64,000 nt of DNA, from assembly GCA_900319645.1 (NCBI GenBank), contig ONPG01000001.1, positions 124,001 through 188,000 on the forward strand. The letters run 5' to 3'. Origin of the DNA: an uncultured Bacteroidales bacterium. Lineage in GTDB: Bacteria > Bacteroidota > Bacteroidia > Bacteroidales > Paludibacteraceae. Shown here piece after piece: positions 52,428 to 59,920 of the stretch. The notes under the pieces are model-generated. The model was not told where the DNA came from, made no database searches, and worked only from the letters and a program-made list of their open reading frames with translations. The translations under genes were made by a program, and so were the position numbers. Positions within the stretch are counted from its first letter, which is position 1; each line of letters begins with the position of its first letter.

Positions 52428-52459
52428 CAAAATTAGTAATATTTTTTGGAATATGCAAA
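52428..52459 (-). promoter_or_regulatory. promoter of the GH13 operon
   Basis: On the minus strand TTTG (52459-52456), 20 bases, TAATTTTG (52435-52428). The -33 region again has the TTTG-N7-CAAA form. Leader of about 15 bases. Confidence 0.85.
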
Positions 52460-52528
52460 TTTTTCCTCTATTTTTTTAGAGAAAAATATTCTTGAAGAAA
52501 TTCTGAGAGTGGCGCAACGTCTGTGGAT

Positions 52529-53164
52529 TTACTTCTTGCGAATAATAGTCAAACCGTCACGAAGCGGGAGAATGACTTTTTCAAAGCGCTCGTCTTGAAG
52601 CAGTTTGTCATTAAATGCCCGCAAACCGAGTGTCTGCTTGTCTCGGTCGTAAGCAGGATCCACAATATGACCATCCCAAAGAGTATTGTCTGCCAGAATG
52701 AATTTGCCCGAAGGAACCAAAGGAGCCACCAAATCAAGGTACGTACAATATTCGCGTTTGTCGGCATCTATGAATATCAAGTCGAAGGTCGGTTGTTGGG
52801 CGTCAAAAGAGGAAAGAATCTCTTTGGCATCCCCAATACGGAGCGTGATTTTCTCGCCAAGAGGCGATAAAGAGAGATTGCGACGGATGGTTTCTTCCAA
52901 TTCGTCGTTGTGCTCGATGGTAATCAGCTCGCCGTCCTCTGGTAGTCCTTCCGCCAGACATAGTGCCGAATAACCGGTAAACGTACCGAGTTCAAGAATC
53001 CGCTTCGGACGAAGCATGTGGCTGATCATGCTCAGGACGCGTCCTTGGACATGTCCGCTCAGCATGTGCGGATTCAACACATGTATGTATGTGCTGCGGG
53101 TGATGGCCTGCAAATACGCCGGTTCGGGGGAGGAATGGGCGGCAATATATTCGTCAAGTGTCAT
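52529..53164 (-). CDS. class I SAM-dependent O-methyltransferase
   Basis: 211 residues from the ATG at 53164 (MTLDEYIAAHSSPEPAYLQA); the frame extends 33 codons further but into the divergent promoter. ILELGTFTGYSALCLAEGLP is the SAM-binding glycine motif, IFIDADKREY the metal-binding Asp and D-N-T-L-W-D-G the second metal site, all as in catechol/caffeoyl-CoA-type O-methyltransferases. Substrate unknown. Confidence 0.9.
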   Translation of the reverse strand: MTLDEYIAAHSSPEPAYLQAITRSTYIHVLNPHMLSGHVQGRVLSMISHMLRPKRILELGTFTGYSALCLAEGLPEDGELITIEHNDELEETIRRNLSLSPLGEKITLRIGDAKEILSSFDAQQPTFDLIFIDADKREYCTYLDLVAPLVPSGKFILADNTLWDGHIVDPAYDRDKQTLGLRAFNDKLLQDERFEKVILPLRDGLTIIRKK

Positions 53165-53183
53165 TTTGTAATGAAATTTGCTG

Positions 53184-53231
53184 CAAAAGTACAAAAAAAT
53201 TTGGATATATGCAAAAAATATTGTACCTTTG
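53184..53231. promoter_or_regulatory. symmetric bidirectional promoter (methyltransferase / pectate lyase)
   Basis: TTTGGATATATGCAAA (53200-53215) supplies both -33 boxes. Plus strand: TTTG, 20 bases, TACCTTTG (53224-53231). Minus strand: TTTG, 20 bases, TACTTTTG (53191-53184). The geometry is identical to the 24963-25010 promoter. Confidence 0.85.
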
Positions 53232-53239
53232 CACACAAA

Positions 53240-55120
53240 ATGACAACAACTATGCGTAAACATCTCTTTTTACTATCAATTATTTTCATTTTCTTGCCAT
53301 TAATGATGCGCGGCGAGGTGCAAGTACTCAGCGCCGGAGGATTGCTGGAGAGTGCATATATCGAGTGGATTCCCGAGCAAGGAGTTGAATATATTGTGGA
53401 TGTAACGAATCCGACCGAAGGTACGTCACAGACCTTGGACAACCAGTTGATCCGTTCGTATGGCAGCTATTTCCGCGCAGACGCTGTGGGCTTGAAGCCG
53501 GGCGAATATGTTTTGTCCATTTTCCCGAAGGTGAAGGAAGAACCGGGAATGGAAAGCGGTGTTCCGCCTTTGGCAACCACGGAACCTTTGACCGTAAAAG
53601 CATATGACCGCAACGGATTTGCTCATTTCGATTACCCGCAAGGTGTGGGAGCCTACAAGAATGACGGCACGCTGAAGGACGGCGCAAAAGTGCTGTATGT
53701 GCATGCCGGAAATGCGAAGACCGTGGAAATGGATGTAGTAATTGATAAAAAAGGGAAAACTCGTCATTGCGTTGGTTTACAACATATCATTACCGCTTAC
53801 GAAAAAGGATTTGCTAATCAGCCTCTGGACATCCGTGTGCTGGGCATGATCGAGGCGCAACATCTGGATTCAATGGGCAGCAAGGAGGAAGGTTTGCAGA
53901 TTAAGGGTAACAAGGACTTAATCCTAGACATTACGTTGGAAGGAATAGGGAAAGATGCGGTCATCCGAGGATTCGGTATTCTGGTTCGCGGAGCAGCCAG
54001 CGTCGAGTTGCGTAATTTCGCCGTCATGAGCGCGTTGGACGATTGTATTTCGTTGGATACCAATAACGACCATATCTGGGTGCATCATATCGACGGCTTC
54101 TACGGACAGCCGGGTAGTGCCAAAGACCAAGTGAAAGGTGATGGTACGATTGACGTGAAAACCAACTCGAAACATGTGACCGTAGCCTATAACCATTTCT
54201 GGGATACCGGCAAATCCGCTATGTGTGGCATGAAGAGCGAGAGCGGACCGAACTATATCACGTATCACCACAACTGGTTCGACCACTCGGATTCGCGTCA
54301 CCCGCGCATACGCACGATGAGCGTGCACGTGTACAATAACTATTATGACGGTATTGCCAAATATGGTGTTGGGACGACTACCGGTTCGAGTGCGTTTGTG
54401 GAGAACAACTATTTCCGCAACTGTCCGCGTCCTATGCTGATCTCGATGCAGGGAACCGACACCAAGAACGGAACAGACGAGAAAGATTCTCCGACCTTCT
54501 CCAAAGAAGACGGTGGAATCATCAAAGCCTATAACAATGTGTTCACAGGCTCGAAAACGATTGTTTATTATGACGCGGAGAAAGCACCTGTGCATTTTGA
54601 CGCTTACCAAGCAACTACACGTACCGAGCAAGTACCTGAGAGTGTAACTGCTAAACAAGGCGGACATACCTATAATAACTTTGACACAGATGCCAGTGTG
54701 ATGCCTCAGATTACTCCGGACGCGGCAGAAGATGTACCGGCAATAGTAATGGGCGAGGGTGGAGCAGGACGTTTGCAACATGGCGATGTGAACTTTGAGT
54801 TCAAAAGTTCAGATGACGCAAGTTATGAGAAGAACAGCGAACTCGCCAATTTGATTGTGAACTATCAATCGTCTCTGAAAGGAATACAAGGCGAGACGGA
54901 AATGCCTTATTTTGTAGCTTTGGACGAGACGCGCGTGGATAGTGATTTGCGCTTTGACGGTCAGGTTTTGCACAACCCGACAGGCAAAATAATCCGTATT
55001 TATGCGATCACAGGAGCATGTCTCGGATCTACAACCGACACGATGGTCGGAACCGAGTATTTGCCGAATGGCACCTATATCGTGACAAGCAAAGACGGTT
55101 GCCTGAAAATGATGAAATAA
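53240..55120 (+). CDS. secreted PL1-family pectate lyase
   Basis: 627 residues from the ATG at 53240, only 8 bases past the -7 box; the ATG at 53252 (MRKHLFLLSIIFIFLPLMM) is equally likely. Signal peptide, ~130-residue N-terminal domain, then a PL1 beta-helix: LDDCISLDTNNDHIWVHHID, Ca-binding D-V-K-T-N-S-K-H-V, and HSDSRHPRIR with the catalytic Arg. The C-terminus (VGTEYLPNGTYIVTSKDGCL) is a T9SS-type sorting domain. It cleaves demethylated pectin, completing the reaction begun by the pectinesterase at 17880. Confidence 0.92.
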   Translation: MTTTMRKHLFLLSIIFIFLPLMMRGEVQVLSAGGLLESAYIEWIPEQGVEYIVDVTNPTEGTSQTLDNQLIRSYGSYFRADAVGLKPGEYVLSIFPKVKEEPGMESGVPPLATTEPLTVKAYDRNGFAHFDYPQGVGAYKNDGTLKDGAKVLYVHAGNAKTVEMDVVIDKKGKTRHCVGLQHIITAYEKGFANQPLDIRVLGMIEAQHLDSMGSKEEGLQIKGNKDLILDITLEGIGKDAVIRGFGILVRGAASVELRNFAVMSALDDCISLDTNNDHIWVHHIDGFYGQPGSAKDQVKGDGTIDVKTNSKHVTVAYNHFWDTGKSAMCGMKSESGPNYITYHHNWFDHSDSRHPRIRTMSVHVYNNYYDGIAKYGVGTTTGSSAFVENNYFRNCPRPMLISMQGTDTKNGTDEKDSPTFSKEDGGIIKAYNNVFTGSKTIVYYDAEKAPVHFDAYQATTRTEQVPESVTAKQGGHTYNNFDTDASVMPQITPDAAEDVPAIVMGEGGAGRLQHGDVNFEFKSSDDASYEKNSELANLIVNYQSSLKGIQGETEMPYFVALDETRVDSDLRFDGQVLHNPTGKIIRIYAITGACLGSTTDTMVGTEYLPNGTYIVTSKDGCLKMMK

Positions 55121-55142
55121 TTAAAACAATAATAGATTACGT

Positions 55143-55601
55143 ATGGAAAAGATTGATGAATTGGATCGTAGAATTCTGAAGATTATTACTCAGAATGCAC
55201 GTATCCCGTTCAAGGATGTGGCAGAAGAGTGCGGCGTAAGCCGGGCTGCTGTCCACCAACGAGTACAGAAAATGTTTGACAGCGGGGTGATTACCGGTTC
55301 GAGTTATCATGTTCAGCCCAAATCGCTTGGTTATCAACTCTGTGTATATATCGGTATCACCATGGAAAAAGCCTCGATGTACAATCAGGTGATTGCTGAA
55401 CTGAAGGAGATACCGGAAGTGGTGGAAGCACAATATACGCTTGGCGCGTTTGGTATTCTGATCAAAGTGTTTGCGCATGACAACGAGCATCTGCTGAACT
55501 TGCTAAACACACGTATTCAGGCTATCCCCGGTGTGGCAGACACTACCACGTTGACAGCTTTGTCACAACCTATTTATCGTCAACTACCGATTGAGATTTG
55601 A
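55143..55601 (+). CDS. Lrp/AsnC-family transcriptional regulator
   Basis: 152 residues: an N-terminal winged helix-turn-helix (IDELDRRILKIITQNARIPF, DVAEECGVSRAAVHQRVQKM) and a C-terminal RAM domain (VEAQYTLGAFGILIKVFAHD). It would sense an amino acid. It lies 22 bases after the lyase gene and 1 base before trpS. The RAM domain looks complete. Confidence 0.92.
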   Translation: MEKIDELDRRILKIITQNARIPFKDVAEECGVSRAAVHQRVQKMFDSGVITGSSYHVQPKSLGYQLCVYIGITMEKASMYNQVIAELKEIPEVVEAQYTLGAFGILIKVFAHDNEHLLNLLNTRIQAIPGVADTTTLTALSQPIYRQLPIEI

Positions 55602-55602
55602 T

Positions 55603-56592
55603 ATGGAAAGAGTTATTAGCGGTATACGCCCAACGGGCAATCTACACCTCGGAAACTATTTCGGGGCTGTGAAAAGTTTTGTGAAGATGCAGGATGAATA
55701 CGATTGTATGTTCTTCATCGCCGACTGGCACTCGCTTACAACCCATCCGACGCCGGAGAACATACGCAATTCGGTTAAGACCATTCTGAGCGAATATCTG
55801 GCTTGCGGTATTGATCCCGAGAAAGCTCCGATTTATGTGCAGAGCGATGTCAAGCAGGTGTTGGAATTGTATCTGTATCTGAATATGAACGCATACTTAG
55901 GTGAATTGGAGCGTGTGACCTCGTTTAAGGAGAAAGTGCGCAAACAGCCTGATAATGTGAATGCTGGCCTGTTGACTTATCCCTGTTTGATGGCAGCAGA
56001 TATTCTGATGCACAAGGCAGACAAAGTGCCTGTCGGCAAAGATCAGGAACAAAATATGGAGATGGCACGCCTGTTCGCCCGCCGTTTCAACCGTATCTAT
56101 AATGTGGAGTATTTCAAGGAACCTGCTTCATTTCATTTCGCCGACAAGGCTGTCAAAGTGCCTGGCTTGGATGGTTCCGGCAAAATGGGAAAATCCGAAG
56201 GAAACTGCATCTATCTGTGTGATGACGAGAAGACTGTGACCAAGAAAATCATGCGCGCTGTAACAGATCAGGGGCCCACGCAACTCAATCAGGAGAAACC
56301 GGAAGTGATTCAAAACCTCTTCACGTTCTGCGAATTGCTTTGCGGCAAAGAGGCTACGGATTATTTCAACGATCAATACAACAACATGACCATTCGTTAC
56401 GGCGACATGAAAAAACAGATTGCCGCCGATGCTAACAAGTTGCTGTCTCCTATCCGTGAGCGTATTCAGGCTTATGCAGCGGATGATGCATTGTTAGACC
56501 GGGTAATGCGTCAGGGAGCAGAAGCTGCTGCCGCCCGCGCAGAGAAAACCATAGAAGAGGTTCGCGAGATAATCGGATTCAGAAGATTATAA
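55603..56592 (+). CDS. trpS: tryptophanyl-tRNA synthetase
   Basis: 329 residues from the ATG at 55603, which follows the regulator's stop by one base. Class I motifs: PTGNLHLGNYFGAV (HIGH-type) and GKMGKSEGNC (KMSKS-type). It charges tRNA-Trp. Coupling to an Lrp-family gene may link it to amino acid status. Confidence 0.95.
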   Translation: MERVISGIRPTGNLHLGNYFGAVKSFVKMQDEYDCMFFIADWHSLTTHPTPENIRNSVKTILSEYLACGIDPEKAPIYVQSDVKQVLELYLYLNMNAYLGELERVTSFKEKVRKQPDNVNAGLLTYPCLMAADILMHKADKVPVGKDQEQNMEMARLFARRFNRIYNVEYFKEPASFHFADKAVKVPGLDGSGKMGKSEGNCIYLCDDEKTVTKKIMRAVTDQGPTQLNQEKPEVIQNLFTFCELLCGKEATDYFNDQYNNMTIRYGDMKKQIAADANKLLSPIRERIQAYAADDALLDRVMRQGAEAAAARAEKTIEEVREIIGFRRL

Positions 56593-56598
56593 TCCAGA

Positions 56599-56841
56599 AT
56601 GACGCGGGTAAACAACATATTAGTATTGTTAACTCTTGTCCTGTGCGGCTGCGGAGTAAACAAGTTTCCGATGGATGATGCTTATCATATACCGTTGGTT
56701 ACTCCTGTTGCTGTTTCTACACCCCAAGAAACGGAGAAACAAACGGTCAAGACAACCACCAAACCCGCTCAAGAGACGCCTGATGTTATGTTTATAACCG
56801 TCAAAGACACAACCGTAACGGCAGTAATCAAACGCAAATGA
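56599..56841 (+). CDS. small lipoprotein
   Basis: 80 residues with a lipoprotein signal (LVLLTLVLCGCGVNKFPM) and a Thr/Lys-rich tail. It overlaps the next start by 4 bases. Function unknown; it may assist the barrel protein downstream. Confidence 0.8.
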   Translation: MTRVNNILVLLTLVLCGCGVNKFPMDDAYHIPLVTPVAVSTPQETEKQTVKTTTKPAQETPDVMFITVKDTTVTAVIKRK

Positions 56842-58178
56842 CTTGCAGAAGATTCATAGTAGCATTTTTGATTCTGTTGACTGCAGCAGGAATCAAAGCG
56901 CAGGATTTTGCCCGTATAGGCGAGCGCACAATATCGGGAAGTGCCCGGTATGTGGGTATGTCCGGCGCTATGACGGCTATAGGTGGAGATCCTTCTGCGG
57001 CTTTGGACAATCCTGCCGGCTTGGGCTTGTATCGCCGCTCGGAGGCCATGCTGACGTTTGGCTACGCATGGGACAGAACATGGCATAACCCGAACAAAAC
57101 GCCTGCTCAGCGTGCGAACAGATTTTATGTACCTCAGGCTTCTTTAGTATTCAATGTGGGGCCATACAACTATACTGAGAATGGTGTCCTGTTCAACTCC
57201 ATTATGCTTTCTTACCGTTGCTTGCATTTGTTTAGCAGGGATATGTTTGCTGGCGAGGAAGCAGGCGCATCTTTGGGCGCATTGTTAGCAACAACCGGAG
57301 TGGACTTGGGTATCAAGTATTGTATGGATGCTAACCACAACGGAAATGCGTTCAAGTTGTCCGAATCAGGATCTGTGAACGAGTTCGCTATCGATTGGGG
57401 AATGAATATCAGCAACAAATGGTATGTAGGAGCAGGTATCCATATTCAGTCGCACTCCATGACAGCAAATGGCAAGTATCAGGAGCAATTCAATCATTGG
57501 AATGATGCCGGTACAATCTATTCCAATGTTAACGAAACCTATCTTCGTTATACGGGCGTTGGCTTCAATTTCAATGCCGGAGTGATTTACCGTCCTATAT
57601 CGTGGCTGCGCTTTGGGTTCTCTATCCAGACACCGACCTTGGGTACGATGAATATATACTCCCGAGGATCGCTATGGGCGCAAACCGATTCTCTGCGCTT
57701 GACAGAAGCTCCGAATATCGTAACTCCTGCACGCGATTTTCACATGCCGCTTCGTACCAGCATATCTGCTGCCTTCCAATGTGGTTACTATGGTATGTTA
57801 GCGCTGCAATATGATTACCGGCATCAAAAAGGAGAATTGGACATCCATTCTTTGCGCGCCGGATTAGAGGTGGTACCAATCGCAGGAATGTATATCAATG
57901 CAGGATATGCCTATGAGAGTACTTTCACGCGCAAGAATTTTATAGTTCCTGTTGATCCGGATTTGGACAGACAGGATACCTATTTCCAGAATATGCGTCA
58001 TACCCAATATGTGAGTGGCGCAATAGGATTTCGCGGCAAACAAGTGATTGTACAAGCCGCATACCAATTCAGATGGCAGGAACTTAATCTCTTTGCCCAT
58101 GAGAAAGCGATAGCTTATAATATGCATACAGATACCCATCGTCTTGTGCTGACCATCGGTTGGCATCAAGGATGGTAA
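56838..58178 (+). CDS. outer-membrane barrel protein, PorV/FadL-like
   Basis: 446 residues. Signal peptide (FIVAFLILLTAAGIKAQ), then ARYVGMSGAMTAIGGDPSAA with D-N-P-A-G-L-G, the pattern of the PorV/OMPP1 group. The rest is beta-strand-rich and ends with an aromatic strand. In Bacteroidetes, PorV-like proteins shuttle T9SS cargo; a transporter of hydrophobic compounds is the alternative. Start overlaps the small lipoprotein stop (ATGA). Confidence 0.83.
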   Translation: MTCRRFIVAFLILLTAAGIKAQDFARIGERTISGSARYVGMSGAMTAIGGDPSAALDNPAGLGLYRRSEAMLTFGYAWDRTWHNPNKTPAQRANRFYVPQASLVFNVGPYNYTENGVLFNSIMLSYRCLHLFSRDMFAGEEAGASLGALLATTGVDLGIKYCMDANHNGNAFKLSESGSVNEFAIDWGMNISNKWYVGAGIHIQSHSMTANGKYQEQFNHWNDAGTIYSNVNETYLRYTGVGFNFNAGVIYRPISWLRFGFSIQTPTLGTMNIYSRGSLWAQTDSLRLTEAPNIVTPARDFHMPLRTSISAAFQCGYYGMLALQYDYRHQKGELDIHSLRAGLEVVPIAGMYINAGYAYESTFTRKNFIVPVDPDLDRQDTYFQNMRHTQYVSGAIGFRGKQVIVQAAYQFRWQELNLFAHEKAIAYNMHTDTHRLVLTIGWHQGW

Positions 58179-58261
58179 CAAAATAAAACATACAGCGTCC
58201 GCACAACACAATAGGAACCGGAAAACTCAACAAATTAACAATTAACCGAGTGCAAATGCTT

Positions 58262-58358
58262 CACTAATGGCGTGCCGGTACTCTACGCCGTGACCCGTGA
58301 ATTGGGTTAGTTTACATTCCTAACCCCCGGTAGCGATGAGGTGGCCGGATTACAGAGG
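58262..58358. other. structured noncoding stretch
   Basis: GGCGT...ACGCC (58269-58273/58284-58288) and GGGTTAG...CTAACCC (58304-58310/58320-58326), with CCGG pairs around them, suggest a folded RNA or a small repeat element. The stretch is more GC-rich than ordinary spacers here. The frames over it are short and inconsistent. No family recognised. Confidence 0.4.
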
Positions 58359-58411
58359 AAAAAGCAGGCCTCAAATCCTATTCTCAGGAAGTTTTCTCGA
58401 GTAAAAAAGTT

Positions 58412-58438
58412 GTGCGGGCGCTTTTTTTGTGCCCGCAC
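58412..58438 (-). terminator. terminator of the yebC-rsmG operon
   Basis: GTGCGGGC (58412-58419) and GCCCGCAC (58431-58438) form a perfect 8-bp GC-rich stem. On the minus strand the stem is followed by AACTTTTTTAC, and the loop is A-rich. It lies 26 bases after the rsmG stop. Confidence 0.8.
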
Positions 58439-58463
58439 ATCCCGAAAATCATTCTGTTTACGA

Positions 58464-59075
58464 TTAAAGTGGAAGATATATAACTTGCTTGGTCTCAAAC
58501 CATTCGCCTCTGAACCATTGGCTACAAGGCGTTGTCTCCGCATACTTGAAAGGACGCAACTCTTCTTTTAGGTCGCCTCCTTTGAGTACGACAAGACCGT
58601 TTGGCATGGCATTACGCTGCTTGTCGGAAATGTTTTTTCGTACCAGTTTGACCAGATCCGGCAGTGGCATTACTGCCCGTGAAACTACGAAATCAAATTT
58701 CTGCTTTTCCTCTTCTGCACGCTCCTGTTTGCAACGTACATTCGTTAGACCGAGTGCTGTAGCAATCTCTGTAGCCACTTTGATTTTCTTGCCGATGGAG
58801 TCAATAAGCAGGAATTGGCACTCGGGGAAAAGAATAGCCAGCGGGATTCCCGGAAAACCGCCTCCTGTTCCCACGTCCATGATGCTACTTCCCTGTTGGA
58901 AAGGCAGAAATTTGGCTATGGCAAGCGAGTGGAGTACATGGTGTTCGTAGAGATTGTCGATGTCCTTACGCGAGATAACATTTATTTTGCTGTTCCAGTC
59001 GCGATAAAGACCGTCAAGCTGAGCAAATTGCTCAGCTTGACGGTCAGAGAGAGAAAAATAATCGGAGATTATCAT
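58464..59075 (-). CDS. rsmG: 16S rRNA (guanine527-N7)-methyltransferase
   Basis: 203 residues from the ATG at 59075 (MIISDYFSLSDRQAEQFAQL); six codons upstream are possible. SAM site IMDVGTGGGFPGIPLAI and the family's NVISRKDIDNLYEHHVLHSL are intact. It methylates G527 of 16S rRNA. Short TTTTCAG words separate it from yebC. Confidence 0.93.
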   Translation of the reverse strand: MIISDYFSLSDRQAEQFAQLDGLYRDWNSKINVISRKDIDNLYEHHVLHSLAIAKFLPFQQGSSIMDVGTGGGFPGIPLAILFPECQFLLIDSIGKKIKVATEIATALGLTNVRCKQERAEEEKQKFDFVVSRAVMPLPDLVKLVRKNISDKQRNAMPNGLVVLKGGDLKEELRPFKYAETTPCSQWFRGEWFETKQVIYLPL

Positions 59076-59125
59076 TAAACTTTCACCTTTCAATTTTCAG
59101 TTTTCAGTTTTCGCCTTTCAGTTTA

Positions 59126-59842
59126 TTAAGCCATGTTGGTGAAAACGTTCTGTACGTCCTCATCTTCCTCAATCTTGTCAATGAGTTTCTGAACAGACTC
59201 GCGTTGTTCGTCTGTGAGTTCTTTGGTGTCGTTCGGGATGCGTACAAACTCAATCGATTGAATATCAAATCCGTTTTCCTCGAGGTATTTCTGCATGTTG
59301 ATGGCCTCGTTGAAATCCGAGTAGATAACAATGGTGTTTTCTTCTTCGTCCACACCGAGCTCTTCTACTCCGAAGTCAATCAATTCGAGTTCGAGTTCAT
59401 CCAAATCGATACCATCTTTCATGGTAACGGTGAAACATGCCTTGCGGTCAAAAAGGAACTGGAGCGAACCTTGTGTGCCGAGTGTACCACCGAACTTGGT
59501 GAAATAGGAGCGGATGTTAGCCACCGTCCGCATGTGGTTGTCGGTTGCTGTTTCTACAAAGATGGCAATACCATGTGGACCGTATCCCTCATAGTTGATT
59601 TCCTTGTATCCCTCAGACGATTTATCAGTCGCTTTCTTGATGGCGCGGTCGATATTGTCCTTAGGCATGTTCTCGCGTTTGCACTGCTGAATGAGAGCAC
59701 GCAGACGAGGGTTGGAATCAGGATCCGGTCCGCCCTCACGAGCAGCAATGGTGATTTCCTTACCCAGTTTTGTGAATGTGCGGGACATGTGTCCCCAACG
59801 TTTCAGTTTTGTCGCTTTGCGGTATTCAAAAGCTCTTCCCAT
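59126..59842 (-). CDS. yebC: YebC/PmpR family protein
   Basis: 238 residues. MGRAFEYRKATKLKRWGHMS and FTKLGKEITIAAREGGPDPD are the signature start of the family, followed by R-E-N-M-P-K-D-N-I-D-R-A-I-K-K-A. Members bind DNA or assist translation of difficult sequences on ribosomes; which applies here cannot be told. It is followed by rsmG, probably in one transcript. Confidence 0.93.
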   Translation of the reverse strand: MGRAFEYRKATKLKRWGHMSRTFTKLGKEITIAAREGGPDPDSNPRLRALIQQCKRENMPKDNIDRAIKKATDKSSEGYKEINYEGYGPHGIAIFVETATDNHMRTVANIRSYFTKFGGTLGTQGSLQFLFDRKACFTVTMKDGIDLDELELELIDFGVEELGVDEEENTIVIYSDFNEAINMQKYLEENGFDIQSIEFVRIPNDTKELTDEQRESVQKLIDKIEEDEDVQNVFTNMA

Positions 59843-59920
59843 AAAATATAATGTTTAGTTTGTTATTAATAAAATGTAGTTAGGCGGCAGCCGATCAAAG
59901 CCACCGCCCAAATGAACGGT

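Noticed and set aside
58307-58571. Short frames on both strands before rsmG
   Set aside because: They overlap hairpins and the rsmG 3' end and have no homology.
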